A stretch of 64,000 nucleotides of DNA from contig SSBO01000007.1 of NCBI GenBank assembly GCA_005281725.1, positions 3,416,402 to 3,480,401 on the forward strand, in the 5' to 3' direction. The first letter of the stretch is position 1, and the number at the start of each line of letters is the position of its first letter. The notes under the pieces were generated by a model. That model was not told the DNA's origin, ran no database searches, and worked only from the letters and a program-made list of their open reading frames with translations. This document shows positions 26,076 through 38,386 of the stretch, one piece after another. A program made the translations under genes and the position numbers. This DNA comes from Wuchereria bancrofti (Eukaryota > Nematoda > Chromadorea > Rhabditida > Onchocercidae).

Positions 26076-27860
26076 AGTCTGTTTGTTTTTAAACTTGTAT
26101 TTTTATGTGTCTAACAAACTGTAACTGACGAACTCTAATATATTGCATGATTTTTTCAATAATTGATAATTGATTGTAGGAAAGTGTAAATGAACAATTC
26201 ACTCTTCGCTATACTGGAAATAAAATCAATGCTTTGAAATATCTATTTCTGTTTTTAATTTATATTGAGAAAAGTCCATATCTAATTTTATATTAGAAAA
26301 AAGTAGTTTATATCTAAAGTGTTTATATAAGTTAAAACGTGAGGATAAGTTTGATTTCGAAACGAATACGTATTTTCGGACATTTGTTTATAATTCTAAT
26401 ATAACATTTTAAACTATGTAATGTAATAGATCTGTCATTGATGTTATCTCAATAATTAGTTGGAGTATAGCTGTGTATAATAAACCCGTATAAAAAATTA
26501 TTATTCGTTTTTACCGAGACAACAAAAAGAATTTTGACAAAATCAGCCTCAAATACAAATTGCATGGCCCTATCTTCTTGCTTTAGAATTCAGTGTTGAC
26601 TAATTTTTCCTCTTGTCTTCTCTGCTTTGGACATATGGTGTAATATTTCAACTGAGATCCTTGAAAAAATTGAACTTGTATTTAAAAGTTATTGCTTTTG
26701 TCCTTTACTTATCCTTCTCTCCTTCGTAATCTTACTCTCAGCCATAACCCAACTACGATATTTGTTGGCTCCTGTTCTCATGTTAATGTTTATTTTTCTT
26801 ACTGTTTTGTTTCTTTCATACTGCCTTTCAAATCGCCATTGTTGATTTCATAATTTAGAAAAAATGTTTTTTCTTTCCTTTTTTGCTAAGATTACACTTT
26901 GTGGTTTATTATTTGTTTTCGTGAATTCAGCAGTCTTGACCGGCTAATGCTAAAAAAGTCCTGAATTATTTTTGAAGTATTTTTCAAGTTTGAATCTTTA
27001 TATTTTTTAGAATTTTTGGATAGTTGTATTGTTTAGAATAATTGGGTCGTTGTAATGCATCTTAGAGAGGTAGACGAGATGTTCTGAATCAGTCTTTACT
27101 GAATGATACTGAATTTACTGAATCTTTACTGAGTAATAAATTATTGCTTATCGAGGGGAAGCCGTTTATCTACCTAATGATGAGATAATTTTATCTTTGT
27201 TTTAATTGAAATGGTATTTTTCATATTTTGGTTGAGTAATACTGTTTAGTAGTATGAGCTGTAGATCTCGGAACTGTGTACATACATAATTGTTGTGCAT
27301 ATGAAGCAAAAAAAGCTTTTTTCATTTCTGAATTTACGGACATCCGTATAATATTTGAAGTAAAATCAAAAAAGTATGGATTTGTTGTTCTGTCTTTGGG
27401 ACGTCTCTAGGTTTTTATTATATTTAAGGAGGTAGAAGTCTTTTGATATAACTAAAATCGTGAGCAAACATTGTGGTTAACGTCTGAAATAGATGTAATT
27501 AAGGACTACGTGACTTCAGGTCGGAATAGGTTTCGGATTTGAAAATTTGTCTCTGCGCATGACGGTGACTCAATGGTGGCAATCCTTTGTTAAATTCGAG
27601 TAGTATAAATAAGTTTCGAATTGATGGTGCACTCAGTTGCTGTATTTTAACCGTATTCTTGGAGAAATACAAATTAGCAGTATGTAAATTTTTATTCAAC
27701 AATAAAAGGACTGCTAAATGCCGGATGGATTCAGTGATATTTTGTATTTCTTTTGTTGCAGTCTTTCGGATTATTGGGGGGTCAAAGGACAGTTGTCTTG
27801 AATCAAAAATTTGGTCTAGTAATTATATAACTGGTTTAGTAATCACATTAAATCGGCTTG
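26076..27860. other. Intergenic region
   Basis: AT-rich. A poly(A)-like AATAAA near 26,480 may end NCBP1. Hydrophobic open frames around 26,630-26,845 and 27,590-27,870 have no homology I recognise and no supporting splice context, so I assign nothing. Confidence 0.5.
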
Positions 27861-30800
27861 ATGTCTTCAATTAAAAAAAATAGTGAGTTTGGGCATCCAC
27901 TCTTGCAAACGCGAATTGAAGTCGAACATCAGGATGGATTTGTTAATGCAGCTCGAGAACTCTTCAATGACTTAATACCCATGGCAACAGAATTAAAAAC
28001 ACAGGTTTTGCTGTTTATATAAGGAAATATATGCCTGCATTTCCAATCTTACATCCCACACTCATGAGATGTTACATACAGTTCATAAACAACAATGCAT
28101 AGATTCTTTTTATATCTGAAAAAAAAACGGTGATTTGGTCTAGTAAAAAAAGTTAGAGTAATTATATTTGGTCTAATTACGTCTTATCATAAGTTTGATC
28201 AGACGAGTCCGTTTGTATGAATGAGGTTTTTCCATATTAAATCTACGTGTAACACGTGTCGAAACAAAAAGTTTAGGACACAAATTGCGTGTATTTTTCC
28301 TTCCAGAAACGAGAAGATCTGGACGTAAAGAGTTTCGATGATGGAAATAAGAAAGAAAACAATGAGGACGTGAGCACGGCTCGTTCATGTAGGCTTCTAA
28401 GTTTTATAGTTGGACTTAAAAGTTTTGAAAAAAATCTTTGCGCATGGATAAAAATGTTGACTCAGAAGAAATCTGCTAAAGTAAGACATACTTCTACAAG
28501 TTCCAAACACGCTTTAAAAAAAAATTTGATGCCAGCTGGCGCTATTAGTAGCTCGAATTGACAACAACAGACAGTCTAGAATGATGATTTATTCCAGATT
28601 CTTAAACATAGCCTTGCGTCACTTCACTGACAGATGACCCACTAAGCTCCGTGGCCGATATGATGTCTAAGCGTCAATGTGAAATCTAAAACATAGCACC
28701 TTGCTTCTTAATTAGATAGAACTGACTGAGGGAGCGGAAGATAACCTGGCTTATATATGTTGGGTAGCAAGCAACAAAATCTAATAGCACTTATACAAAG
28801 GTCATTCAACGTTGACCTCTCATCTTCTTTTGTATGTGCATTGTGAAATTGGTCGAGCGTCGAACCTTTCAAAATGTTCCAAAATGAAAATGCAGTTTGA
28901 CAAATGACAAATGTCAGAAAAAACAGATTCTTCCAAGAACCGAATACTTAGAAATCCAAACTGATCTTAATGATCTGAAGTGTGACACTTCATTTTTAAT
29001 TAACGATACAGATCTTTCGAACATAACCACCGCTGTAGAAATGAATCAGTGGACACGTAATAACTTGAAGACGTTCACTCCTAGAACACAGTCAACTGCT
29101 ACAGACAAAACATACGAAGGTATTATCGCTTTAATCTAAGTACCTATGAACGGAATTCCTTAGCAAATAATTAAGAACTCTCACACTTAGAGAATTGAAC
29201 GGACAAAGTGTAATGTATGAATTTGCTCTATTTAAATTTATATTTATGAATATGCACAGACCGTTCTTTCCAACTTTGTTATTTCTAAGTTTCGAAAAGA
29301 GTTTAGTTTGGAATTTTTGTTCAGAAACTTGCTTGAAAATCATTTAAAGAATATCTTATGTAATGGTTGGCTTACCTTAAAGAATCTTTGGCTTACCTTT
29401 AGTGGAAAAAGTAAAAGAGCAAGTGAAAATGCGAAATGTGTCAAACCTTATTCGGCTACATGTACCATTTTATGCAGCAGGCACTGAGATAAATCAATGG
29501 AGAGTATGAAGATGAATGATCCTAGCGGTGCAAAGTGTCCTCACGATGATTTTTCAGCTTTATGTTCTTGTCATACTGGAAATCAGTATTGTTGCGGATG
29601 TCCAAATTCTCTGGAACTGATGCTGGAAACTGCATCTTGGAAACCCGAAAAGCTTTACGTTTTTCATTGCAATGATTGCGGTGGTACGACAGTTCGAGAA
29701 ATTCGGTATTTCCATATTGATCAAAGGCCTAAGTGTTCGTATTCAAGGAATCCAATGCAACACGAATGGCAGTGCTATCATTGTGGCTTCCTGAATTCTG
29801 ATTCTAGCACAGTCTTGAATAATGGAAATATTAATTTGCTTGGTGCTGATAATTTAGATATCTGGAGTCAAACAGCTTACAGTGTATCCAACACTTCAAT
29901 TTCTACTTCTATATCCGATTCCTGCAAATACCCTGCTCTTTCCTCTTCTTATCAATTCCAGAAGTGTAGTTTTTCAATACGATCGAACTCGGTACAACAT
30001 AGCAAGAAGTGCAATGAAAACTTTAGAAAATGTACGGAAAATGATGAATGTAGTTGTCTGATAATAGACGAATCTCACATAGGATCATCATTAAGGAACA
30101 GATCAGAAGTTGAAATGGAAAAAGTAAAATGGATGACAACTCAAAAACCACCAATTGTCGGATCAGCTCGTGTTGATACTACAATAACTTCATTGAAAAG
30201 TATGAATAGATTTCTTCTGCTAGCTCTTTGGATTTGTAATTTTGAACTTAGCTATTGAAATTATAAATTGAATTATATTTTTTTATAAATTGAATTATAA
30301 AAAAAAAAAACGAAAAAGTTTAGGTTACATTCGATGATTTTACAACTTATTACAGTAAACATGATCACTTCTAAGTGATTAATTAATATTTCATCCTGAT
30401 ACATAATACTTTTTAAATCTCAGTTAATTGTTAATACTATCATTTTTTAAATATTCGGTAAGTGATAGGCACGCCGCTATAATTTAGAATATTATTATCA
30501 TAAAATTGTAATGCGAAGGACAGTATTTTCATTTGGTTTGGTATTTGTATGTAAATTTTGTTTCCATACAAAATGTAAATATGACGATAACATATCTCTA
30601 TAATATTTCACTGCAAACAGCATTTACTAGACATAATTATAGTTATATTAACCAGATAACATCAGAATTTCTAATGTTTTTGTGGTATTAAAGTAGAATA
30701 TTAGATGTTTACAGATTAGTAATTTACAATGTAATAATTTGTTACTTTGACAATAAGTTCATACTTTAAATTACTTCAAGAGTAAATGATCACAAATAAA

Positions 30801-33800
30801 ATGTGCAGAAATTATAGCTTCACCTATACAGAACAATTTATTGTCACGCTCAATATCAACTGAGAGAAGCGAAGGTAAATGCCTTACAATAGTTACTAAT
30901 AACAGTCTTAACTCTATGAAATAAATATTATCAGCTAAAATTCAAGCTCTGATTATTGATATTAAAATCATGAAAAGTTATCATGTCTTGCGCATGTTAA
31001 AGATTTTATCAATTTTGAGATTTGATTGAAATGTCTATAAAAGACAAAGCCAAAATTTCAAACTTTTAATACGTGTCATTTTCAAGCAAAAAATTACCAC
31101 ATAATAAATCATTTTTATATTTCTTGAGTCGATCAAATCAAAATTTTCCGAAAATGATTATAGAGGGAAAACATTATAATTTTTAGGGTCTTAATTCAAT
31201 GTCACTGCTTTCCTGATGAACCCAACTCAAGACTAGTCTCAGAACATAAGTGATTTAAGATTTAAAATTTATAACTCCATTCTCGAATCAAGGCTTCCTG
31301 AATTACTTGTTTAACTTAATCTCAATTGTTTGTGATTATTATGACATACATGTGCTGGATAGAACTGTCAAGTAGTTAACATTTCCTAAAAATTTAAGGT
31401 TTGCAAGCGACAGGATGTAAGACAGAGCCAAAAATGAAATTGCTACGTACAAAATTGACGACGAATTCAATGCAAAATAGTAATTTTAAAGGTGTCGAAT
31501 TTTTATTCATCTTTACTAAGTTAATACAATTTGTGCACTAAGTGAAGTGCTACTTTCGAGAAATAAAGTTGATGGTATTATAAGACTTTAGAATTAAATT
31601 GTTTTTTTAATTGAAGATTTAATTGTTGTTTAATTTGATGGACCGATTCGAATCCAAATGAACGAACTAGAGTCATTAGAGAGTAGAGCACTGATGACGT
31701 CTGCTATAGGTAGAGGATAAACTGACATGGTTACATCATTCTGCTTGATGGGTGCGAAACATTCAACAGTCATGATATAAATCGTTGCTGGATAATTACT
31801 AATTTGCCTTTACCTTGCTAAAATGGATTTGACCTTTAAACCATGAATGACTTCGATAGTAGCCATAGTTGAAATAAAGCTTAGTAATGCTATAGTTATT
31901 AACAGAAGTGATAGTTGATCATGAGAATATGGAGTACAATAAGGAAACAGAAAGAGCAGCCCCGACTGATCCATTAGAAACTGCTTTTGAGTCAAAACGT
32001 GAAGTGGTGGGACCAAGCAAAAAGATCTTGAAAACAATGAAACAGATAAGTGAAACGGGTAGGCTTGGCTTATATAGTTTCATATTCATTTCATCACGTT
32101 GACATTGCCAATGTTCATCACGTTCAAGATTTCAAAAAATGGATTTGGTAATTCATATCTATTCAGCTCTCCAAATTTTGTGTTAATATTCTCATGACCT
32201 TTCAAGTTCAATGTGCCTGAAAGAGACATCCATCCCAATTCTTCACGTTTCATAAGTTATTTTTCCTTTCATAACCTGAATGGAATAACAAATTTCAAAA
32301 TATACAATTTGCTTCAATTTGTAAAATTTTAAGTAAAAAGAAATTTGAGTATTTCCGTTTGTAGATTTTTTGAAGTCCAAACCAAAATATAAACAAATAA
32401 AAAGTCCAATATTCAAAATTTCAACTCGAAATGTACTTATGAAAGGTTGTAAAATTATGTATACGGGAGATGAGTGGATATCATAAAAGGCTTTGGCAAT
32501 GCTGTTTTGTGTCAACAAAAAAAATGACTAAAATTGATGTGTAAATTCTTTAAGATTGGAGAACAACCACGGAGAAGACAACAACAGTTTCTGTGTGTGC
32601 GGCCAGAGACACTGCAAAATATAATGGTTGACTTTCTCTAGAACCTCTAACATTTAAGAAATTTCCAAATTCCATCTTTGAAAGTTGTCATTAATCAAAA
32701 GATTGCAATTAACAAAAATCCAGAAAGGTAATAGGAATTGATTCACTTGTTTCCAAAAATTTTCGTAAAGATCATGGAGATCCTAATTATGAAGATAGCT
32801 GAACAGACTCTTTACATAGTCTCACGAGAACTTAGCAGTTTTGCTGATTTTTACAAAATAATCTGCCTTCTGTTGAATTTAAAACGAACTTTGGGAGATT
32901 GCGATGAGAAAACCATTTGCATTAGTAATGCTAATTAATGGAGTTAATAATTTTGCATGATTAAATTTGAATAATTTATTTTGCTTATTACGTAATATAT
33001 ATTCCATGCATTACCATATTCACTATAATTAATAAGTATACTTATTAGCAGTTATAAGTAAAAGAAATTGATCTCCACACAATCCAACTTCATTTACCTG
33101 TGAAATAATGTTTGAGTTTTTTTTTTCACTTGGTAATTTTAAGGAAATTCGAGACAGTTTGATGTCTGTGCAGCGAAATCACGAAATCTTTTTGATTCAT
33201 GAAGACTAAATTTTTTAATGAATGCTTAGACAATTTTCAAAAACTTGTTTAATAAATCACTAATTACAACTCAACTAGTCACTGCTATAAAAGAGTTAGG
33301 TCACTTCTTCCAGTTGGAGGAAATCTTATTAAATCCGATCTTTTTTTTCGTTATTTTCATCAAATATGAAAAAACAGCATGTTCGGATCGGTTTGTTACA
33401 GATCGTTACGTGGGTGTGGATGTTGTAAAAAGGAGTTCGGAGAAGAAAATTCTTGGACATATATCCGACACCTTGGATTTGAAAGGCACAACTCATAATT
33501 TATCGGTAATTTAGTTCCGGTTTTGGATGACTTTGATTTTGCGATCAAACTTAATTTTAACTCTAATACTGATTAGAAGGATTTTCTTCTGAATGAAAAA
33601 AATGTTCCGCTTAAGTTCATGCCTTTATCAATTAAGGAGCAAAACATACTACTGTCTTGAGGTTTTATAGAATTAGTGTCTGATGACAGAAGGCGAAAAT
33701 TCTGAAATTATTTTTCGAAGTTTTTAGTTGATTGAAAACTTACTGAACTCGAAGTAGTAACTTTTTCTTCTTAGGAAAAATGCACCTTAATTGATAAAGC

Positions 33801-36800
33801 TATGAATTTAAGTGGAACTTTTTTTGCGTTCAGAAGTACAAGAATTTTCATTCCTTCAGATCAACAACAACGATGTTTTTTTCGCAAAGTCGACATTTAC
33901 CTCTACCGGTAATTTATCATCACCAACCTGTCATACCTCAAAGTCCAACCTTCCAATTGCGATTGTTCCAATAATTACTGCAATATCTCCACGCCGATAT
34001 CTTATGCTGCAATCAACAACGAATAGTTCCAGAAACACTCCGTCATCCTATCATTATCGGACATCGATGTACGCAAAATCAAATACAGCTTCGAAAAGAT
34101 CTCAGCACAGCTCACCACCATACATGGCTCCAACTATTTCGTCGGCTATGAAAATAAAACAAATAATAAAACGGTCGGAACCGTCGTTATGGGCCTCTTG
34201 TCGACAATATTCAATTTCAGGAAGGTCACATACTGCATCTTCTTTTGCGCCATCGAGAAACAGAGGGAGTCATCGATCAAAACTACGCTTTTGGCATCGA
34301 GAGACATTACAATCACCAAAAATATATCGCAAAAAACGTCTCGTCAACAGTAATAAGATGGGGTTACTTACCACGAAATGCGATAGAACAAATGAATCGA
34401 ATCTTCAAAATTTGCAGCGAATATCACCACAGTCATTATCGAGAGTCGCTTGCCGTCCCCCGCATTGCGGTGGATTGTACCACAAATATTTAAAACCACT
34501 ATTTTGGGATCCAATAACATCAAGAAATGACAGAATGTCGCGGAAAGAACGGAAGGAACGTTTTATGAAGGAAGTTGGAACAGTGGATTCAACGATAAAT
34601 GTCCAAAACGCACAAATTGAAACATCACTGCAACAGACTGAATTGCAGTTATCATTAAAAAATTTACAACAGAAGGAAACTTCTCGACTTCGTCTTGACA
34701 GAGGTTATTTGCAGCAACAAGATCAGGTAAATAACGCTCCAGCACCTAGTCTTAGTACAACTGAAATCAAGACACCACGCGGTTGGCAGCGAACATTTTT
34801 GCACGTATCATGCAAGACTTCACGCCTTGATCGCTTTGCGCCACAATTTGTGGAGGCTGTTTCTGCACAGGTATGGATAACCGAACCATTACAACGAACT
34901 GCACCGTTACGACAAACGCTACCACCAAAGCCCTCCAAATATAACATTTGGCAATGGATTTCTTCTCATTCATCTCAGAAAACTTCTCGTTTCAAACGTT
35001 TTTGGAGACCGGAAATGAATGATATGAAACTGACTTCGCAGCCATCTCAATGTATTTTACGACAGGAAAAGTCTGCAAATAAATTTAGCTTAACAGAATC
35101 ACGAATATCTCGAGGGATGATTTGGAAACGAACAGTTTCCAAATCATTGCCGAAAGTTCCACGACTTGATCGTTTTCCAATTCCTGAAAATTCAATATCG
35201 AAGATCTCTCAAGGAAGTTTCCGTTCCCAACAATTTGGAGAAGTTTCACTGGATTTCCTTTCAACAAAAACACCGCTATCAAATGCTTTAAGTTCTTCTG
35301 CCACCTTACCGATCCGACAACAAAGAGGTTCATACTATGAACAGGCAGAACCAATTCATCTATCAAAAGTTTCTAACAAAAGCAGCCTTTCATCTCTTCA
35401 TGTAACCCAATCAGGATCGTCGAAAGCATCTTTGACTGAAAGTTTGTCGTCTGAAACATTGTCAAAGAAACGTTCGAACTTCATAATTAAACCTGTGCAT
35501 AGAGTCTGTAGGTCAGAATGCTACCTGAAAAATACTGCGTCAAATTCACTTACAACTGAAACACAGTTGTCAGAAGCATTAGTATTTGTTGATATGGTAC
35601 CTTGTAGCAGATCACTATGGAAACAATCTAAATCTGTATTGCAAAGGACTTCTCGTTTTGAGCGTTTTCAAGAAAGGATTTTATCAACCTCATTCGAGAA
35701 ATCTGCCGTGTGCAATGCCTTGCCTTCTAGCGTATCGATGACAAAACAATTGAAAATATCAAAACTGTTGCAAAGAATTTCTCGTTCTCAAAAAAATGAC
35801 TTCTCAGTTTTACGCACCGCTCAAGCAAAGTCATCATTTGTATCAGTTCTCTCTGACACTTTGTCTTCTGAAGAACCATTAAGCAAGCGATCAAAATCAA
35901 TATCATCTCAGAAATCTTCTGGTCAAAGTTCTGGACATTTGGCATCTTTTCCATGCATTTGCAGTAGATCAACAGTACAGAAGAGTTCTCGTATAAAGCG
36001 CTTTCAGAATTCTATTTCACTTGATCTCTGTACGGCGCTGACTCGATCATCAAGTACATCTTTATTTTCTAATATTTCAATGACCCCAACAAGCATAGGA
36101 AGTTTGTGGATGCAAACGAAAGCCATTCCATCAAAAAAGGTTTCACGATTTCACCGTTATTATCCTGATTTTCAAGAAGTTACTATGAACACATCCGATT
36201 CTTGTCATAAAGAGGTTGTGAAAATGTTGGATAGAAGTTGTCGTTCGAAGTGCTTCCAAGATAATTTCTTGTTGAATACACATACGACACAGTCTACTTT
36301 CTCACAAAATTTGCCAGTCAAAAGATTTTTGAAAAAAAAAACAAAAGGAGAAGTACCTCATAAAATTTCACACGATGAACGTTTTAAACCTGATTATACT
36401 GTTCCTGAATTGATGGTTCAAGTTAGTGGCGCAAAATATTGTCCTCATGATGACCGTTCTCTGTTCAGTGATTCGCCAGCGCATTCATTACTTACAGCCC
36501 AACAATATTCATCGGAACAATCACTGATCTGCAACTCATGCAAAAATATGCTCGTAACGGACAGCACTGCACAGACCATAGTTTCTGATTGGAACGAAGT
36601 ACCAAAGCAGCGAGTCAGTTGCGAGGGACAATTTGAGAATTGCGCTTCCGCCCGTTTAAATACATTCAATACTACCAATTTTAATGATTTTAATGAAACT
36701 AGAGAAGGAAAGGATAGAGAATTATTGCACAGTGCAGAAATTCGACAAATACAACTGCTATCACACTTAGATCGAACAAGAGGACAGTATTTTGATTGTG

Positions 36801-37994
36801 AGTTTCTTTGATTTCAAATTTTGACAATGAATGGGAATTTTTGAATCAATTCTTGCTTAAAGTACATTATAAAGTATATTAAACACTGAAATAACTTCTT
36901 GGTAATAAAAATCTTGTTAAACATTCAGTATTAACTCCATTTTTCACCAAATTCTTTATCAGAATTCTTCCAGTTTTACAGTTCGGACACTCTCAGCAGA
37001 TAGGAAGGTGTCAAGATCAGAAGTGGTTACCGATGATGATGTTTCAGCTATTAAAGGTATAATCAAATAGCACATTATCAATAAATTTTCACTTGGCTGT
37101 TAATTAGCTGATTCTTTCTTGGCTAAAACTTTTTCCTAAAACTTTTTTTGCAGCAGAAAATTCTGGTACCGAATCACACATCGTTTGATCCGGTACCAAC
37201 TGATCTTGAATATGCAAAATAGGACTTGATTGAAGTCTATAAATATCTCCAACTTTATTTCTTGCAAGAAAGCTATTATTTTGTCCTATTCCATATAAAA
37301 ATGATTATTTCAGATTCGTCTTTTAACCGTATTTTTTATCGAATAACAAAACGGGAAGATATTGGAGGTAATATGAAAGATTAAGAAAATTTTATTAATT
37401 AATTAAGTCATTATTAAGGTTTTTAATACCTTTTCTGTTAGTGGTCAGTTTTGCGGGCTTGTTTTGCGTTTTTTTTTGTTTTTTTTTTCTTTTTCAGTCT
37501 TCAGTTTTTACTTTGTAAGCAATTAATAATTTGCTTCAAGAGACTCTCCGAGATTTCGAAAAATTTAGAAATTTCGGGGAATTCAGAAATGCAAGCAGCA
37601 GCAATCGTTAAAGAAACCGGTTCACATATTGCTTCCATTCTGTTGCATGGAACAAATTCAGAGTGTATGGCACCCAGTAACATCGTTTCGGTACGTTTTT
37701 TTTCGAGTTCATTATGTTGAATGTTGAAACAAAAAAATTTATGAATTTTAAGTTTTTTTACGAAACTTTTGCAATTTCTCAACCGTGCTTTCATTAAATA
37801 TCTTTCACTTTGAGAATTACTTCTAAAAAAAGCACAAAAGCATTTCTGAATTTTAGGGTTATCGTGAAATACATATTGCATTGCAAAACAAATTTCAACC
37901 GATGAAACTCTGTTTGAATGGAATTACAACATCCGAGAAAATTTGCATTCAACGAATTATCGTAAATGGTAGCAAAGTGTATCATCATAAATAA
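27861..37994 (+). CDS. Large unrecognised protein with Cys modules and a degenerate 55-residue repeat, 11 exons
   Basis: I do not recognise this gene. In-phase exons: 27861-28004, 28307-28480, 28918-29119, 29489-30199, 31906-32058, 33834-36797, 36982-37056, 37154-37165, 37314-37367, 37569-37690, 37857-37994; 4,749 nt, 1,582 residues. The weakest joins are the acceptors at 29489 and 37569 and the 12-nt exon. Residues about 190-275 are Cys-rich (CPHDDFSALCSC, CCGCP, CNDCGG, WQCYHCG), suggesting metal binding. Residues about 780-1240 are Ser/Thr/Lys/Arg-rich with repeated K-x-S-R-[FLI]-x-R-[FY]. A second CPHDD...CNSC module sits near residue 1330. The last 90 residues (KLCLNGITTSEKICIQRIIVNG) look faintly like the end of a PLAT/LH2 domain, which is weak inference. 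No signal peptide or membrane segment is seen. The stop codon overlaps an AATAAA at 37,990. The start at 27,861 is simply the first ATG of the first in-phase block, so earlier exons are possible. Being repeat-rich and low in recognised domains, it may be nematode-restricted. Confidence 0.6.
30200..31905. other. Long AT-rich intron of the 27,861-37,994 gene
   Basis: The GT donor directly follows the Cys-rich exon and the acceptor TTAACAG precedes 31,906. Nothing else is seen inside. If the donor at 30,200 is not used, the exon would run on to a TGA at 30,258 and end a shorter protein. Confidence 0.45.
32059..33833. other. Second long AT-rich intron of the 27,861-37,994 gene
   Basis: It runs from the GT donor at 32,059 to the GCGTTCAG acceptor at 33,826-33,833. 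A short open block at 33,245-33,512 has neither clear splice sites in phase nor recognisable homology. Confidence 0.45.
34814..36160 (+). repeat. Coding tandem repeat, period about 165 nt, core S-R-[FLI]-x-R-[FY]
   Basis: Well-kept cores begin at 34814 (KTSRLDRF), 34979 (KTSRFKRF), 35153 (KVPRLDRF), 35645 (RTSRFERF), 35981 (KSSRIKRF) and 36137 (KVSRFHRY). Spacings are 165, 174, 492, 336 and 156 nt, that is about 1, 1, 3, 2 and 1 units. The gaps hold eroded copies (HRVCRSECYL near 35,503; RISRSQKNDF near 35,775). In several copies a Trp lies about 12 residues before the core (IWQWISS, IWKRTVS, LWKQSKS, LWMQTKA). Eroded copies also occur outside this span (TSRLRLDRGY near 34,680; KISHDERF near 36,366). 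Confidence 0.75.
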
Positions 37995-38386
37995 AATTTA
38001 GCAATAACTGCAAAAAGATTTTGCTTAACAAAAGCACCTAACTAATTGAATGGTTACTATGCTTATCTTTGCTTCATCTATAGTAATACTAGTCAATTTC
38101 TGTTTTAGAGCATCCATTATAATTATTTCAACCTGAACAGCAGTTACACGTGAATGTGAACGTGTGATTCAAAATATAATCTTAGTTTACAAGTTTTCCG
38201 TATATTACCTTATAGAATAGTAGAGACGCATAATCATTGTGAGGAAAATGTTCCAGGTAATAGATAGGTCTTGAGAAAAATTGGTGTTATGCTGGCATAC
38301 TTCACAACTGTGAATGCTTCTTTGTGCAACTATAGATGTTTCAATTCCATTGACTAAATTAAAAAGAAAGAAAAAAAGAATATTTC

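Noticed and set aside
29403..29503. Extra exon of the repeat gene (VEKVKEQVKMRNVSNLIRLH)
   Set aside because: It has a good acceptor, follows 28918-29119 in phase and has a GTATGA donor, but overlaps the start of the Cys-rich exon in another frame. It may be an alternative exon; I kept the model that enters the longer coding block.
34563..34973. Overlapping - strand frames of 60-74 codons
   Set aside because: Mirror frames of the 3-kb repeat exon; their Val/Leu/Cys-rich composition follows from antisense Gln/Thr/Ser codons.
37501..37881. 126-codon - strand open frame
   Set aside because: It runs antisense through two in-phase exons and an intron of the repeat gene, with no homology and AT-driven composition. 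I judged the + strand exons to be the real signal, though this is not proven.
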